Below the pieces are notes generated by a model, which was not told the DNA's origin, searched no databases, and saw nothing but the letters and a program-made list of their open reading frames with translations. 64,000 nucleotides of DNA, from contig JADJNX010000021.1 in assembly GCA_016714125.1 (NCBI GenBank), positions 62,001 to 126,000 of the forward strand. Direction: 5' to 3'. This stretch comes from Ignavibacteriales bacterium (GTDB taxonomy: Bacteria; Bacteroidota; Ignavibacteria; Ignavibacteriales; Ignavibacteriaceae). Position numbers and translations under genes: made by a program. Shown here one piece after another: positions 48,571 to 59,601 of the stretch (positions within the stretch are counted from its first letter, which is position 1; the number at the start of each line of letters is the position of its first letter).

Positions 48571-50589
48571 TTAATTTATTTTAGCGTTATCTACTCTAAT
48601 GGTTACCGTTGTGCCAGAGTTTTCGACGGAATTTACATTCAAATGAGCATTTATCAGTTTTGCCCGCTCCCTCATTCCGAGTAAGCCAAAAGATGTTACC
48701 GGCGTGTCTCCTTTTTGACTGAACCCCACTCCATTGTCGGATACTGAGATGGTTAGCCCGGGATCATCGAAGTTAATAATAATCTCTGCATCAGTTGCTT
48801 CTGAGTGCCTGTTTATGTTTGTAACAGTCTCCTGAACAATTCTGAAAAGTGCAGTGGCGACTACTTTGTCGAGGTTGAGGTCTTCTACATTTTTTTCCAC
48901 TTTATACTTAACAGGGCTTTTAACAGAGCTGTCGTCAACAAGCCATTCGATGGCAGCAACAAGCCCAAGATGATCGAGAACTTCCGGTCTCAATTCGGTG
49001 ATAATTCTTCTGATCCTTTTTACTGTATCATCTATCTGTGTTCCCATCGCAGCCATTTCATCGATTATGAATTGGGAATCGACCTTGCGTGGATTAGCAT
49101 TGATCGAATTACGGATCATTGCGAGATTCATTTTTAAATAAGTGAGAGCTTGTCCCAGTTCATCATGAATTTCCCTTGCTATTGACTCTCTTTCATTTTC
49201 TGTTACAACCTGAAGATGGAGATTCAGACTCTCAAGTTGGTTGTTTGTTGTATGAAGTGCCGCTTTTAATTTTATTTCCTCGGTTATATCAGAGAAGAAG
49301 AGAGCAATTCCATTAAACACCGGAAAAAATTTAGTCTGAAAATGAGTATCCCACTGTTCGATATAATCAACACTTTGGAGTGGTTTTTTTAATCTTCGTA
49401 CCTCAACAAAATTTTGATAAAAGGATGAGGACTGAAGCTCAGGAATAAATTCTGATGCATGGCTTCCGATAAATGATTCCCTGTTTTTCCCAAACAAGGA
49501 AATAGCTTTTGTATTGGCTGCAATTACTTTCATCTCCTCGTCAAAAACGACAAAGCCATCCGACATTCCCTCCCTGATACTCCCCAAAAATGCTTCCGAT
49601 TCTGCGATTTTACCGATATATTTTGATTCCCTGGATTTAACCACAAGAGCACTTCCAAGTGTTGAGATGGCAATCGTAATAATGATAATAATCGTGAGAA
49701 GGATGAAGATTGGTGTAAGGGGTTCTTCAACCTTTGTTAGAGATGCACTTGTGTAAATAAACAGATTATAACCGTTTACCCTGGACAGGTAGCCGATTTT
49801 TGTCTTTTTATCAAAACCCGTTCCGCTAAGTTTTCCGTCTTTTTTACTTGCTACAAGACTTAATATCTGGTCGGCAACAGTTCCCTCAGAATTTTTATCC
49901 CTTAAATATGGAACTCCGTTTGTATCAAGAATAAAAAAGAATTGATCATTTTTGAGGAATATGAGATTAATCTTAAAATTAGCTTTGCCTGTTTGTTCAC
50001 TTTTAACAATTGGTCTGATGTCGGTTCGGATGTCTATTTTTTGATAGATATACCCCATTCTTATCTTGTCTTTTGAAAAGACGGAGGTGAGGATCACAGG
50101 TGAGGGGATTATAGCATCGAGTTCATCCTGGATCAGTATGGGTCTACGTGATGTATCTGCGATTGACAAATATCTGGAAGAAACAGGGAATTCAATTTGA
50201 TGTCCTGTTGTGATTAGAGGTACCCCGTTTGTATCAAGAAACGCGATTGTGGTATAGTCGTGATTTGCCCGTAACTGCTCAAATAGTTCGGTCACTCTAT
50301 GATTTGCCTGGTCGTCGTTAAGGAAAGAGTAGTCAGGCAGGGATTCGAGCAATACGTTATTAATCGCCAGATAAACCCCTTCAGCTTTCCTTTCGCTGAT
50401 CCAATAGGCAACTCTGTTTGCTTTCTGAACGGTGAGGGTTTTTATCTCCTCATATTTCTCATTCACGAGGTTTTCTCTCGTCTGATTATAATAGTAGTAA
50501 CTTGTGGCAACAACAGAGGTAATCAGTAAGATAAAGATTGAAGCGAGCCCTGCCAGGTGCCTTTTTGTTAATTGGTTACTTTCTAACAT
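48571..50589 (-). CDS. Membrane sensor histidine kinase (HisKA_3 type) with PAS domain
   Basis: A 672-residue protein with a first membrane helix at ~14-34, an extracytoplasmic sensor of ~250 residues (probably Cache-like, strands such as YTTIAFLDTNGVPLITTG), a second helix at ~293-315 (PIFILLTIIIIITIAISTLG), and a PAS domain (MSDGFVVFDEEMKVIAANTK). A HisKA_3 dimerisation helix follows with the phospho-His in REIHDELGQALTYLK, and then a HATPase_c domain (SDNGVGFS, FGLLGMRER). This is the NarX/DegS-like kinase class, matching the NarL-type regulator downstream. Confidence 0.9.
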   Translation of the reverse strand: MLESNQLTKRHLAGLASIFILLITSVVATSYYYYNQTRENLVNEKYEEIKTLTVQKANRVAYWISERKAEGVYLAINNVLLESLPDYSFLNDDQANHRVTELFEQLRANHDYTTIAFLDTNGVPLITTGHQIEFPVSSRYLSIADTSRRPILIQDELDAIIPSPVILTSVFSKDKIRMGYIYQKIDIRTDIRPIVKSEQTGKANFKINLIFLKNDQFFFILDTNGVPYLRDKNSEGTVADQILSLVASKKDGKLSGTGFDKKTKIGYLSRVNGYNLFIYTSASLTKVEEPLTPIFILLTIIIIITIAISTLGSALVVKSRESKYIGKIAESEAFLGSIREGMSDGFVVFDEEMKVIAANTKAISLFGKNRESFIGSHASEFIPELQSSSFYQNFVEVRRLKKPLQSVDYIEQWDTHFQTKFFPVFNGIALFFSDITEEIKLKAALHTTNNQLESLNLHLQVVTENERESIAREIHDELGQALTYLKMNLAMIRNSINANPRKVDSQFIIDEMAAMGTQIDDTVKRIRRIITELRPEVLDHLGLVAAIEWLVDDSSVKSPVKYKVEKNVEDLNLDKVVATALFRIVQETVTNINRHSEATDAEIIINFDDPGLTISVSDNGVGFSQKGDTPVTSFGLLGMRERAKLINAHLNVNSVENSGTTVTIRVDNAKIN

Positions 50590-50756
50590 ATTAGATCACA
50601 CAAAAAGTAACTATTTTATTTTGGCTGTCTCTTTTTACCCTTCTAATTCTTAAATTGTCTTTGCGAATTTAATTTTATTCACTCCCATAAATGGTCTGAG
50701 GAGTGTTATTTTATTTCAAAACTTCTGTTTTTAACTGATTACCAACAGGAACCGGA

Positions 50757-51956
50757 ATGCCTAATTTACTTATACCGGAGAATCCGGGCATATTTGTGAA
50801 CAATATACCATTGTTTATCCGTAAGGTGAAGGTGGTAAAAAAACGAATGGAGATGACCATCCCATTTGAAACTTCGTTTGGCAGGTTCACTTCGCTTACC
50901 CGGCTTTTTCCTGTAATCGAATTTGAGACGGAACAGGGAGAAGTTTTTACCGGAATGGGGGAGTGCCCACCGCTCGATGCACCCTGGTACAATTACGAAT
51001 GTCACAGGACAGTGGAGGTTGAACTTGGCTATATAAGTTCATCCCTTACCGGCAAGCCGGTGGAGTTAAACGATGGAATTGTCACTCCGGGACAATCACC
51101 TGTTACCGATATTTATTCTTTTATAAACAAGTATAAATGGATAGTTGGACATGAAATGGCAAAAGCAGGAGTTGAAGGAGCTTATTGGGATGCTGTTGCA
51201 CAAATGAATTCTGTGCCTGTTTCAACTCTGTTTGGTGGGACAAAAAAGAATGTTTTGGCAGGGACAAGTGTTGGTCTTGAATCGACGATTGATTTGTTTA
51301 TGAAGAAAATTGAGTATGCGGTTGAAGGGATGAAAGTAGCCAGAATCAAGATGAAGATAAAGCCGGGGAAGGACATTAGATATGTTGAGGCAGTGAGAAA
51401 AAAATATCCAGAAATTTTATTACAAGTTGATGCAAACGCTGCTTATGATTTGTTTAATCCATCGGATATCGCACTCTTAAAAGAACTTGACAATTATAAA
51501 TTGACCATGATTGAACAACCCGGCAGGAATGACGACATCATGGATCATTCACGACAACTGGCGGGACTTACAACTCCAATTTGTCTTGATGAAAGCATCT
51601 TAAATGTTGTTCATACACGGAAGGCAATTGAATTGTGGGATCACTATTCAGACATAAAAAAACTGATAATCAATGTAAAACCACCCCGAGTTGGGGGTTT
51701 TCTTGAGTCATTAAAAATCGCACAACTTTGTTACAACAATGGTGTGTCTGTGTGGTGTGGCGGGATGTATGAATCGGCACTTGGTAAAACCTCAAATGTC
51801 CATTTTTCATCCAGAATAGAAGTTAATTTACCGGGGGATCATGTCTCCCAGGCTCCATACTTCAAAGAGGATATTGCGGAATCACCTGTTTATGAAAATG
51901 GTGAGATTATGGTTCCCGAGGGGATTGGTTGGGGATTGAGGGGAAGTAAACTCTAA
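50757..51956 (+). CDS. Enolase-superfamily protein (o-succinylbenzoate synthase / N-acylamino acid racemase-like)
   Basis: A 399-residue protein with the muconate-lactonising/MenC-type features: N-terminal capping domain, then the barrel with RIKMKIKPG (catalytic Lys-x-Lys), VDANAAYD, IEQPG, LDESI (metal ligands) and IINVKPPRVGG. The family includes MenC, which makes o-succinylbenzoate for menaquinone, and N-succinylamino acid racemases. Sequence alone does not separate these; the presence of quinone-linked cytochromes makes MenC plausible, but no other men genes are near. Confidence 0.8.
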   Translation: MPNLLIPENPGIFVNNIPLFIRKVKVVKKRMEMTIPFETSFGRFTSLTRLFPVIEFETEQGEVFTGMGECPPLDAPWYNYECHRTVEVELGYISSSLTGKPVELNDGIVTPGQSPVTDIYSFINKYKWIVGHEMAKAGVEGAYWDAVAQMNSVPVSTLFGGTKKNVLAGTSVGLESTIDLFMKKIEYAVEGMKVARIKMKIKPGKDIRYVEAVRKKYPEILLQVDANAAYDLFNPSDIALLKELDNYKLTMIEQPGRNDDIMDHSRQLAGLTTPICLDESILNVVHTRKAIELWDHYSDIKKLIINVKPPRVGGFLESLKIAQLCYNNGVSVWCGGMYESALGKTSNVHFSSRIEVNLPGDHVSQAPYFKEDIAESPVYENGEIMVPEGIGWGLRGSKL

Positions 51957-52055
51957 ATTTCCTTTGTGATTTTGTACCGTTGTGACCTGAATCACCACTT
52001 ACCATTAAACCATTAATGAATTTAAGGTGTCCTATATCCAAAAAAGGAGAACCTT

Positions 52056-53965
52056 ATGAATCGTTTTTTAATAATTTTTTTACTCAACATTTTAATCTTT
52101 AATCCGGTATTTCCACAGACAATAATTAATCAAAGAGAAAAAGACGGGGAGAGATACCTCTACCTGAATTTTGTGGTTAATGCTCACGATTTTACAGAAC
52201 CGGCACAGGCCTGCAAAACTCTGATGAGAGCTGGACACATTTTTAATAATTACGGAATCAAAGCCGATTTCTATTTTGTAGAACAGTTAATCACCAACAT
52301 TGTACAATTTTATCCCTGGTTCCCTGATTCACTTAAAACCCTCGGGATGGGAATAAATCTGCATCACCGGGCACCACACATTCTTTCTTTTAAGTCGTCG
52401 TACATCAACAATTTAGCCAAGAAACCACTTGATACATTAGTATATGTCCTCGATTCTTATGAAAAATATCGTCTTGATCTCGTTACGGGTGGATATAACT
52501 CGTCGTACAAGGGTGGCTATAAATATGTAAAAGAAGTATTTCATGAGGCACCTTTTACTGTATCGACAGGTGAAAGTGGGCCTACATCAACGATGGGCAG
52601 GGCAGATATTATAGCGTGTAAAAGTATGGGTGCTGAAGGACTGCTCCTCTTCCACGAGGAGGGCTCAGACCCTGATTACCCGTTATTTTATTCCCAGGGG
52701 ATGTTATTGCGACCTGTGGATTTTAGTATTACACGGTGGACTGCGGGTTCACAGCCGGATGATGAATTCTGGTGGGAGATGATTGGAACACCTGATGAAA
52801 CAGAATATTCCCCGGCTCGTTATCTTGCTTCAAAAATGAACACAATCAACAATAATCAGTTGAACTTCGCAAATGCAATAATTCATGAAACCGACTTTCA
52901 TTATAATCTGCCACCATGGCGTGCATGTTATTACTCCGACTCGATGTCAACCGTACCATTACAGGCACCATTTGATACTTCACGGACCAATTTCTGGATA
53001 AGGACAAATTCGGAACAACAGGAGGAAAGACTTTGGAGTTATTACGATTCCCTCGCCGCTTATGCAGCATCAAATCCAAACATTAAAACATATATAATGA
53101 AAGACTTGAAGTCGATAATTTCCTCTGATATTGAAAGGAGTGTTTCAATAAACCAGGTTTACAATATTGCGAACACAATTACTTCGTCTAATCCCAACAA
53201 TTTTCCACCAAGGTTTTTTACTATTGCCGGAGATTACTTTTCAATTGCCGACGCGTATTACACCTTAACAAAATCGTTATCCGAGTATTTAGCAACGGGG
53301 TCTCTTCCGGGGAGTATAACCACAGTAGATATCAATGGTCCATTTGATACAACAGTAGTTAATCTTTCCTCACTTTTACCACTTGATTCATTATCAGTTA
53401 AAAAAGCTGTGGAGTTCAACGATTCACTTTTTAACTATTATGCCTCAAATAACAAGTTTCTGTCTCGAATACCTTCAAGTGTTATTACGAACGGATTTCC
53501 TTCTGCCAATCCTTTGGAGTTTCTATTCGTTGCTGCTTCTGCATTAAAAAAAATATTTATGAGACGGGAAGAATAGGTTCTATTACACCAAAGAGCATCT
53601 CTTACACAAATAAACCAATTTTTCAAAATCCTTCAAAATGGAGTGAAAAACCCGCCAGAAGAATAAGTGTTACAAGTGTTGAAGATGAAGACCCCTAAAT
53701 TCCGGATGAATTTAAGGTGTCGCAAAACTTCCCAAATCCTTTTAATCCCTCAACAAGCTTTAAGATAAATTTGTTGGGAGCAGGAGTTTGTGATGTTAAA
53801 ATCTATGATATCTCCGGTAAACAGATTCACGGCGAAATACTTACGACGGATGGTTCTGAATTGGTTTATAATTTTAACGGTGGGGAGATGGCATCAGGTG
53901 TATATTTTTTCAAATTTTCATCTAATAACAATGTAATTGTCAAAAAAGCAATTTTAATCAAATAG
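52056..53965 (+). CDS. Secreted T9SS protein, possibly polysaccharide-deacetylase-like fold (frameshift and in-frame stop)
   Basis: A signal peptide (ending PVFPQ) is followed by ~500 residues with a barrel-like start: NFVVNAHDFTE, YGIKADFYFVEQL, GINLHHRAPHI, which resembles NodB-type polysaccharide deacetylases without a full match. The frame stops after the run of eight A at 53547-53554. With nine it continues through NIYETGRIGSITPKSISY to SVEDEDP, meets a TAA at 53696-53698, and then reads a sorting domain (FPNPFNPSTSF, ASGVYFFKF). Corrected length is 636 positions. One length change plus one stop makes this the best candidate for real decay. Confidence 0.6.
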
Positions 53966-53976
53966 AGGAGTAAACA

Positions 53977-55218
53977 ATGTTTAGATATTTTTCAGCTTTA
54001 ATAATAATTGTAGTGTCACTGAATGCACAAACACCTGTTTATATAAACCTTGGCTCTCACAATGAAGTAACGGACCCGATTCTTTACGATACGGATAGTG
54101 TTGGCTTCATGCAAAGCAGGAGTTTTTTAATCGAATTGGCAAATATCGTAGTTTCCAAAAATGCAAAATATAATTTTCAAGCTGATTGGAGGTTTCTGCA
54201 GGGAGTTATAAATTTTGATAAAGGAAATGACCCTTCGACTAACGGTAAAAATGTACTTAAATGGTTATCGGAGGATAGTCAAAAGAAAATACAGGTGGAT
54301 GCTCATTCTCATCAGTCAAACGGATATAATTACGCTGATGTGGCACAACTTATTTCAAATTGTGGAGTAAGTGATTCAAAAATTGTTGGTGGGTTTTTGT
54401 GGAATGACACATTGGGGCTAAAAAGCTGGTTACTTTTTGAGAATGGCATGAGAGGGGAAAAATTTCCGCTCAAAATCTGGAAACCGGATATTGTTTGGGG
54501 TTCAGCAACAAAAGGGATGTTCCACAATGGAGATTTAAATGCTTTTGGTTCATGGAGGCCGGCAGGGGCATGGAATATGATGACACATGATCCTTCAAAA
54601 AGAGTTCGTTTACATGGGAATGCATGCCATAATCAAGTAACCGATTCAACTGAGATAACTGATAACTTAAATACACTTAATGAGATGTTGGATGCCATTG
54701 CGAGTGGGGGATTACCGGCGGGTAATTTTTATACTGCCACAATAATGTTTAATCAGAGGGATTTCAGCACAGAATATATCCAAAAAATAAGCACTCTTAT
54801 CGATTCTCTTAATGTTTTGGCACAGAGCGGCAAAATTATTTGGGGTACCGTAGGTGAAAAAGATTCCATCTGGCGGACTATTTATGGCGGTTCACCCCAT
54901 TTCATAACTTGTGATAACTACCTGACATCGATCGATGATCCTGAACCAATGCCAAACAGTATCGATGTGAGTCAAAATTACCCAAACCCGTTTAATCCTG
55001 TTACTACTCTGAGATTTATGCTGAATAAAAACAGTGATATCAGATTAAGTTTTTACAACAGTACAGGTGAGTTGATATCTGAGGAGTTCCTGAATAATCT
55101 ATCAGCGGGAGAACATCAATATCAATTTAACGGATCATCTCTGCCATCAGGCGTTTATTTTTGTCGATTGTCATCCGGTGAGTTTTCTGAATTAAAGAAA
55201 ATGGTTTTGTTGAAGTGA
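53977..55218 (+). CDS. Secreted T9SS protein, function unknown
   Basis: A 413-residue protein with a signal peptide (ending LNAQ). The domain has strands such as VYINLGSHNEVTDPILYDTD, IQVDAHSHQSNGYNYADVAQ and GNFYTATIMFNQRDFS; the D-x-H-x-H motif may bind a metal, as in deacetylase-like barrels, but the family is not recognised. It ends with YPNPFNPVTTL and SSGEFSELKKMVLLK. It begins 11 bases after the preceding T9SS gene with GAGGAG upstream, so the two form an operon. Confidence 0.75.
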   Translation: MFRYFSALIIIVVSLNAQTPVYINLGSHNEVTDPILYDTDSVGFMQSRSFLIELANIVVSKNAKYNFQADWRFLQGVINFDKGNDPSTNGKNVLKWLSEDSQKKIQVDAHSHQSNGYNYADVAQLISNCGVSDSKIVGGFLWNDTLGLKSWLLFENGMRGEKFPLKIWKPDIVWGSATKGMFHNGDLNAFGSWRPAGAWNMMTHDPSKRVRLHGNACHNQVTDSTEITDNLNTLNEMLDAIASGGLPAGNFYTATIMFNQRDFSTEYIQKISTLIDSLNVLAQSGKIIWGTVGEKDSIWRTIYGGSPHFITCDNYLTSIDDPEPMPNSIDVSQNYPNPFNPVTTLRFMLNKNSDIRLSFYNSTGELISEEFLNNLSAGEHQYQFNGSSLPSGVYFCRLSSGEFSELKKMVLLK

Positions 55219-55390
55219 TTTTTTGAGAATAGTTCACGGCTGATAAAACAGAGATTTATAAAATAAATACATATTCAATAAACTTGTGGAAGGAATATTA
55301 ATTACTGTTTAACTTTATCCCGGAATTCATTTTAATTATTCTTTGATTTATGCTTAAGTTTCGTAATGTTTTATATTTATAGAATTATGA

Positions 55391-56164
55391 ATGAAAACCG
55401 GTTTTTTATCCGACATCCATGAAGACGTTAAAAGTCTTGAAATTGCCCTTAAATTCTTTGAAAAAGAGAAATGCGACTTTATAGCCTGCCTCGGTGATAT
55501 TGTTGGCTTTGCATACCCCTATTTTAAATATTTAGATACAAGAAATGCCAATGAGTGTATTAGATTGGTTAGCGAAAATTGTAAGTATGCTGTAGCCGGC
55601 AATCACGACCTTTTTGCCATTAAAAAAACACCTCATCATTTCTCCGGCTTTCAATACCCCGATGACTGGTATGAATTACCTTTTGAAGTTAGAGAAAAAA
55701 AGGCGAGAGGTAAAGTTTGGTTTTATGAAGAAACTGAACTTAAAAACAATTTGAATGATCTCTCCAAAGAATTCTTAAATAACCTCCCTGAATATTTAAC
55801 GATAGAGCTTAAAAGCGGTAAAATCTTTCTTTCCCATTTTTGCTCTCCCGATATCACCGGTTCCACAATTTTTTTCCCCTCCCAGACTTTTCATTTACGG
55901 AATCATTTTAGAATGTTGTTAGAAAATGGCTGTAAATTAGGTTTCTCTGGCCATGGTCATCCCGAAGGATCAATCATTGTTGACGAAGACAATTTTAGTC
56001 ATAAAAAATATGGCGAAAATAAAATTGAACATAATCCTTGCTGGGTTGTAGTGCCGTGTGTTGCAAAAACTCAGAGATTAAACGGTGTCGCAATTTTTGA
56101 CACGGAAACCAAAACTGTAAGGACAGTTCAAATTAACTCTCAATTAAACAAATCCCTCCTTTAA
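55391..56164 (+). CDS. Cytoplasmic metallophosphoesterase (YfcE/MJ0936-like)
   Basis: A 257-residue calcineurin-like phosphoesterase without a signal peptide: FLSDIHEDVKSLE, CLGDIVGF, VAGNHDLF, LSHFCSPD and GFSGHGHPEGS. It is encoded 9 bases before the large sensor gene at 56174. The substrate is unknown. The tight linkage suggests a shared signalling role, perhaps cleaving a phosphorylated messenger (inference). Confidence 0.8.
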   Translation: MKTGFLSDIHEDVKSLEIALKFFEKEKCDFIACLGDIVGFAYPYFKYLDTRNANECIRLVSENCKYAVAGNHDLFAIKKTPHHFSGFQYPDDWYELPFEVREKKARGKVWFYEETELKNNLNDLSKEFLNNLPEYLTIELKSGKIFLSHFCSPDITGSTIFFPSQTFHLRNHFRMLLENGCKLGFSGHGHPEGSIIVDEDNFSHKKYGENKIEHNPCWVVVPCVAKTQRLNGVAIFDTETKTVRTVQINSQLNKSLL

Positions 56165-56173
56165 GGAGTAATA

Positions 56174-59049
56174 ATGAGTAAAAAAAGCACATTCTCTAAA
56201 ATATTTACTTTTGCGAAGGTCCTTCTTCCTACTCTTGCAAGCATCGGATTATTCAGTATTGCACTTTTTTGGGTTGTGATACCCCGCTTCGAAAATATTA
56301 TTATGGATAAAAAACGGGAAATGTTGAGAGAGTTAACATATTCTGCGATCAGCATGATAGCAAATTGGCACCAAATGGAAGAATCGGGAGAATTAAGCAG
56401 GGAAACGGCGCAGTTATCGGCGATTAAACAGATTAAATCCTTGCGTTACGGAGATGAACTCAAGGACTATTTTTGGGTCATGGATACCGTTCCTAAAATG
56501 TTAACTCATCCTTATAGACCTGATTTAAACGGAAATGACTTATCAAATGTTACCGATTCCAAGAACAAAAGTTGTTCGTTGAAATGGTAGATCTTGTAAA
56601 TCTAAGTTCCGAAGGGTTTGTTGATTACATGTGGCAATGGAAAGACGATTCAACAAGAATTGTTCCCAAGCTTTCCCATGTTAAAAAATTTGAACAATGG
56701 GGCTGGGTTATCGGTACCGGTATCTATCTTGAAGATGTAAGGGAAGAGGTTAAGGAACTTGAATCCAATATTATAACCATTTCGATTCTCATCACTCTAC
56801 TTAGTTCCTCCTTTCTCTTTTTTATGGCTTTTATGAGCTACAAAAGCGAGAAAAAACGGGCGGTTGCTGAAGAAGAACTTAAAGAATCCCGTGAAAAATA
56901 CCGGATGCTGGTGGAAACCTCAGGTGAGGGGCTTATTATGATTCTCGAAAATGATCAAGTCTATTTTAACAAAACAATTTATACCATTTTGGGATATGAA
57001 TACGAAGAAATTGACCTGAGATTAGAAGAGATATTTCCGGTTCCTCCCGCTTCAAAAATTTTCGATTTCAAAAGCCAAAGATTTATTAAATCCTCGGAAA
57101 CCACCGAGCAGTTTGAGTGTAAAATTCAAAATAAGGGAGGAGAATTTATTGACATTTTTCTCAATATTTCGCAGATTGTTTTTATCAGCAGCCCCGGTAT
57201 TGTTCTAAGCATTAAAGATATCAGCCGGCATAAAGAAATTGAAGAAGAACTTGATTTTAGCAGAGAAAAATATCTTGCTCTCACTAACCGGTTAACTATA
57301 GGAGTTCTCAGAACTGCAAACGGCGATAAATTACACATTTCAGAAATAAACCCTGCGGGAGTTAATCTATTAGGCGCTTCTTCCAACCAGGAATTAATTA
57401 ACTCATCTCTATTTGATTACTTTGTTGATTCCTCAATTTGTGCTTCCATAATTACCGATCTAAACTCGACCGGTTTTGTAAAAAATGTTCCTGTTCAACT
57501 CAAACAAACAGAGGGTAAAATCATTACCGTTTCACTCTCTCTTGTTGCCTCAAAAAGTTTAAACGGTGAACCTGTAATGATCGATGGCATAATAGAAGAT
57601 ATTACCGAGCAACAACGAACTGACAGAGATAAATCAGAGCTTATTCATGACCTGCAATCATCCGTACTTCCACTTTTCCAAAAAATTTCGCATTTTATAA
57701 AAAAAATACCAGTTTGTGGTTATGACGAGCCTGTTGACAGGGCAATCGAAATTATGAACGGGAATAACTCGGGGTCATTGCTCATTTTAAGCGAAAAGAA
57801 AGAAGCAATCGGCATTTTTACCGAACATGATTTAATTGAAAGGGTTTTAGATAAAGAAGGAACTTTGAAGGAACCTGTATTTAAATATATGAGTTCACCC
57901 GTTTACAAAATTCAGAGCGACTGCTCCATCATTGAGGCTCTTAATTTGTTTCGTAAAAAGAAAATTAAACGGCTTATAGTTCAAAGCGGTAATAAATATG
58001 AAGGTTACATTTCTTCTGATGAAATTTTTGAAGCCTCTTACTCTAATTTCCTCTTTTTTATTAAAAATATTGAAGACGCTACTAACATAGAGCAAATTAT
58101 TCTAAGTAAAAATCGCCTTCAAATATTAATATCCGGTTTGGTGGAGAGCAACTCAAACGCACACAATATCACTAATTTTATTACTTTGATTGCCAATACG
58201 GTAAATAATAGAATTATCGAAATTGCGATTAAAGAATCAGGTGAACCTCCGGTTAAGTTTGCATTCTTAACTATGGGTAGCGTTGGAAGGGAAGAACAAA
58301 CCTTGGCAACTGACCAGGATAACGCCATTGTTTTTGAAGATGTTAGCGATGATCTTTTGATTAGTACAAGGAATTATTTCCTCTTATTGGGTGAAAAAAT
58401 TTCAAACTATTTAGCTTTGTGTGGTTATGAATTTTGCCCGGGCTTAATCATGGCAAAAAACGAAAAGTGGGTACAGCCTTTTTCGGTCTGGAAAAAATAT
58501 TTTACAGAGTGGATAACTGAATCAAGCCCGCAAAACTTGCTTGATATAAAAATATTTTTTGACTTGCGCCCCGTTTACGGTGATCTGGATTTAGGTAAAA
58601 AGTTACAGGAACATTTTTATTTTGCTGCCATTAGCTACAGACCTTTTTTCATTTTTATGTGTGGGAGTGTTAAAAATAACTCATTACCCGAAAGCATGAT
58701 GAAACTAAAATCCAATCCCGATATCAAACTTCTGCTTTTACCCGTCGTCGATTTTGCCCGTATCTATGCGATTAAATATAAATTTCAAGATCAAAATACT
58801 TTTAAAAGGCTTGAACTCATCTATTCGCAAGGTCTTATTTCTTATACGTTGTATAAAAACATCGTTTATTTCTATAATTATCTGATGAATTTAAGGCTTA
58901 AACATCAAATTGAGTGTATTGAGGCTAATCTCGAGATCAGTAATAAAGTTCCGCTTCAAAGTTTAACTGAAACCGATTTACTATTACTAAAACGATATTT
59001 TGATGTTTTAGAAGAGTTAAGAAATAAAATAACTTTAGATTTCAAGTGA
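56174..59049 (+). CDS. Cache-PAS-CBS-DUF294 sensor/nucleotidyltransferase-like protein (one frameshift)
   Basis: Corrected length is 958 residues. Order: membrane helix, extracytoplasmic sCache-like domain (KDYFWVMDTVPKMLTHPY, GWVIGTGIYLEDV), second helix (ITISILITLLSSSFLFFMAF), two PAS domains, a CBS pair (VDRAIEIMNGNNSGSLLIL; IKRLIVQSGNKYEGYIS), then DUF294 with the nucleotidyltransferase-like motif FLTMGSVGREEQTLATDQDN and its C-terminal partner. The frame is lost at AAAA 56567-56570 (five needed to give KNKKLFVEMVDLV). CBS-DUF294 proteins are often encoded next to DUF485-ActP, as here, and probably control uptake. Confidence 0.85.
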
Positions 59050-59160
59050 GATCATCAATATTAAATCATATCTTTTTCAGTAAAACTTTCTTTGATGGTT
59101 ATGATTTAAAAATAAACCAGAATTTCCATACATTTTTGGATATAAATAAGTTCCTTTTTT

Positions 59161-59189
59161 TTGTGATAATTTTACTTATTGTAACTTTG
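59161..59189 (+). promoter_or_regulatory. Bacteroidota-type promoter for DUF485-actP
   Basis: TTG at 59161-59163 within a T-run, 18 bases, then TAACTTTG at 59182-59189. It matches TTTG-N17-23-TAnnTTTG. The start codon is 60 bases downstream. Confidence 0.5.
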
Positions 59190-59248
59190 AAGAACAAATT
59201 ATAGTTTTTTTAATTCTTAAAATCTTGGCAGAAGCAGGAGATTTAATA

Positions 59249-59560
59249 ATGGCAATAGAGTCAAAAAGAGTAAATGAAATTCTTGAATCTGAAAAATTCA
59301 AAGAACTAGTTAAGAAAAGGTTTCCTGTATCCTTAACCTTAACCGCTGTAATGCTGACAGTTTATTTCGGCTTTATTTTAGTGATTGCTTTCCAAAAAGA
59401 ACTACTTGCTACAAAATTAGGAGGTAATATAACTTTAGGATTACCCGTAGGTATCGGTATAATCGTTTTTGCCTGGTTGCTAACTGGAGTTTATACTCGC
59501 TGGGCAAATCAAAAATACGATAAAGCCGTCCGCGAACTCAGAAATGAGATATTGGAATAA
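59249..59560 (+). CDS. DUF485 membrane protein
   Basis: A 103-residue protein with two membrane helices (LTAVMLTVYFGFILVIAF; LGLPVGIGIIVFAWLLTGVY) and the KKRFPVSLT and YTRWANQKYDK flanks typical of DUF485, the small partner of ActP-type symporters. The start at 59249 is chosen because GGAG precedes it; a TTG at 59225 gives a longer but less supported N-terminus. The symporter gene follows after 41 bases. Confidence 0.9.
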   Translation: MAIESKRVNEILESEKFKELVKKRFPVSLTLTAVMLTVYFGFILVIAFQKELLATKLGGNITLGLPVGIGIIVFAWLLTGVYTRWANQKYDKAVRELRNEILE

Positions 59561-59601
59561 TTCGTTTAAGTTGTTTTTTAATTTTTACACGGAGAATCTA
59601 A

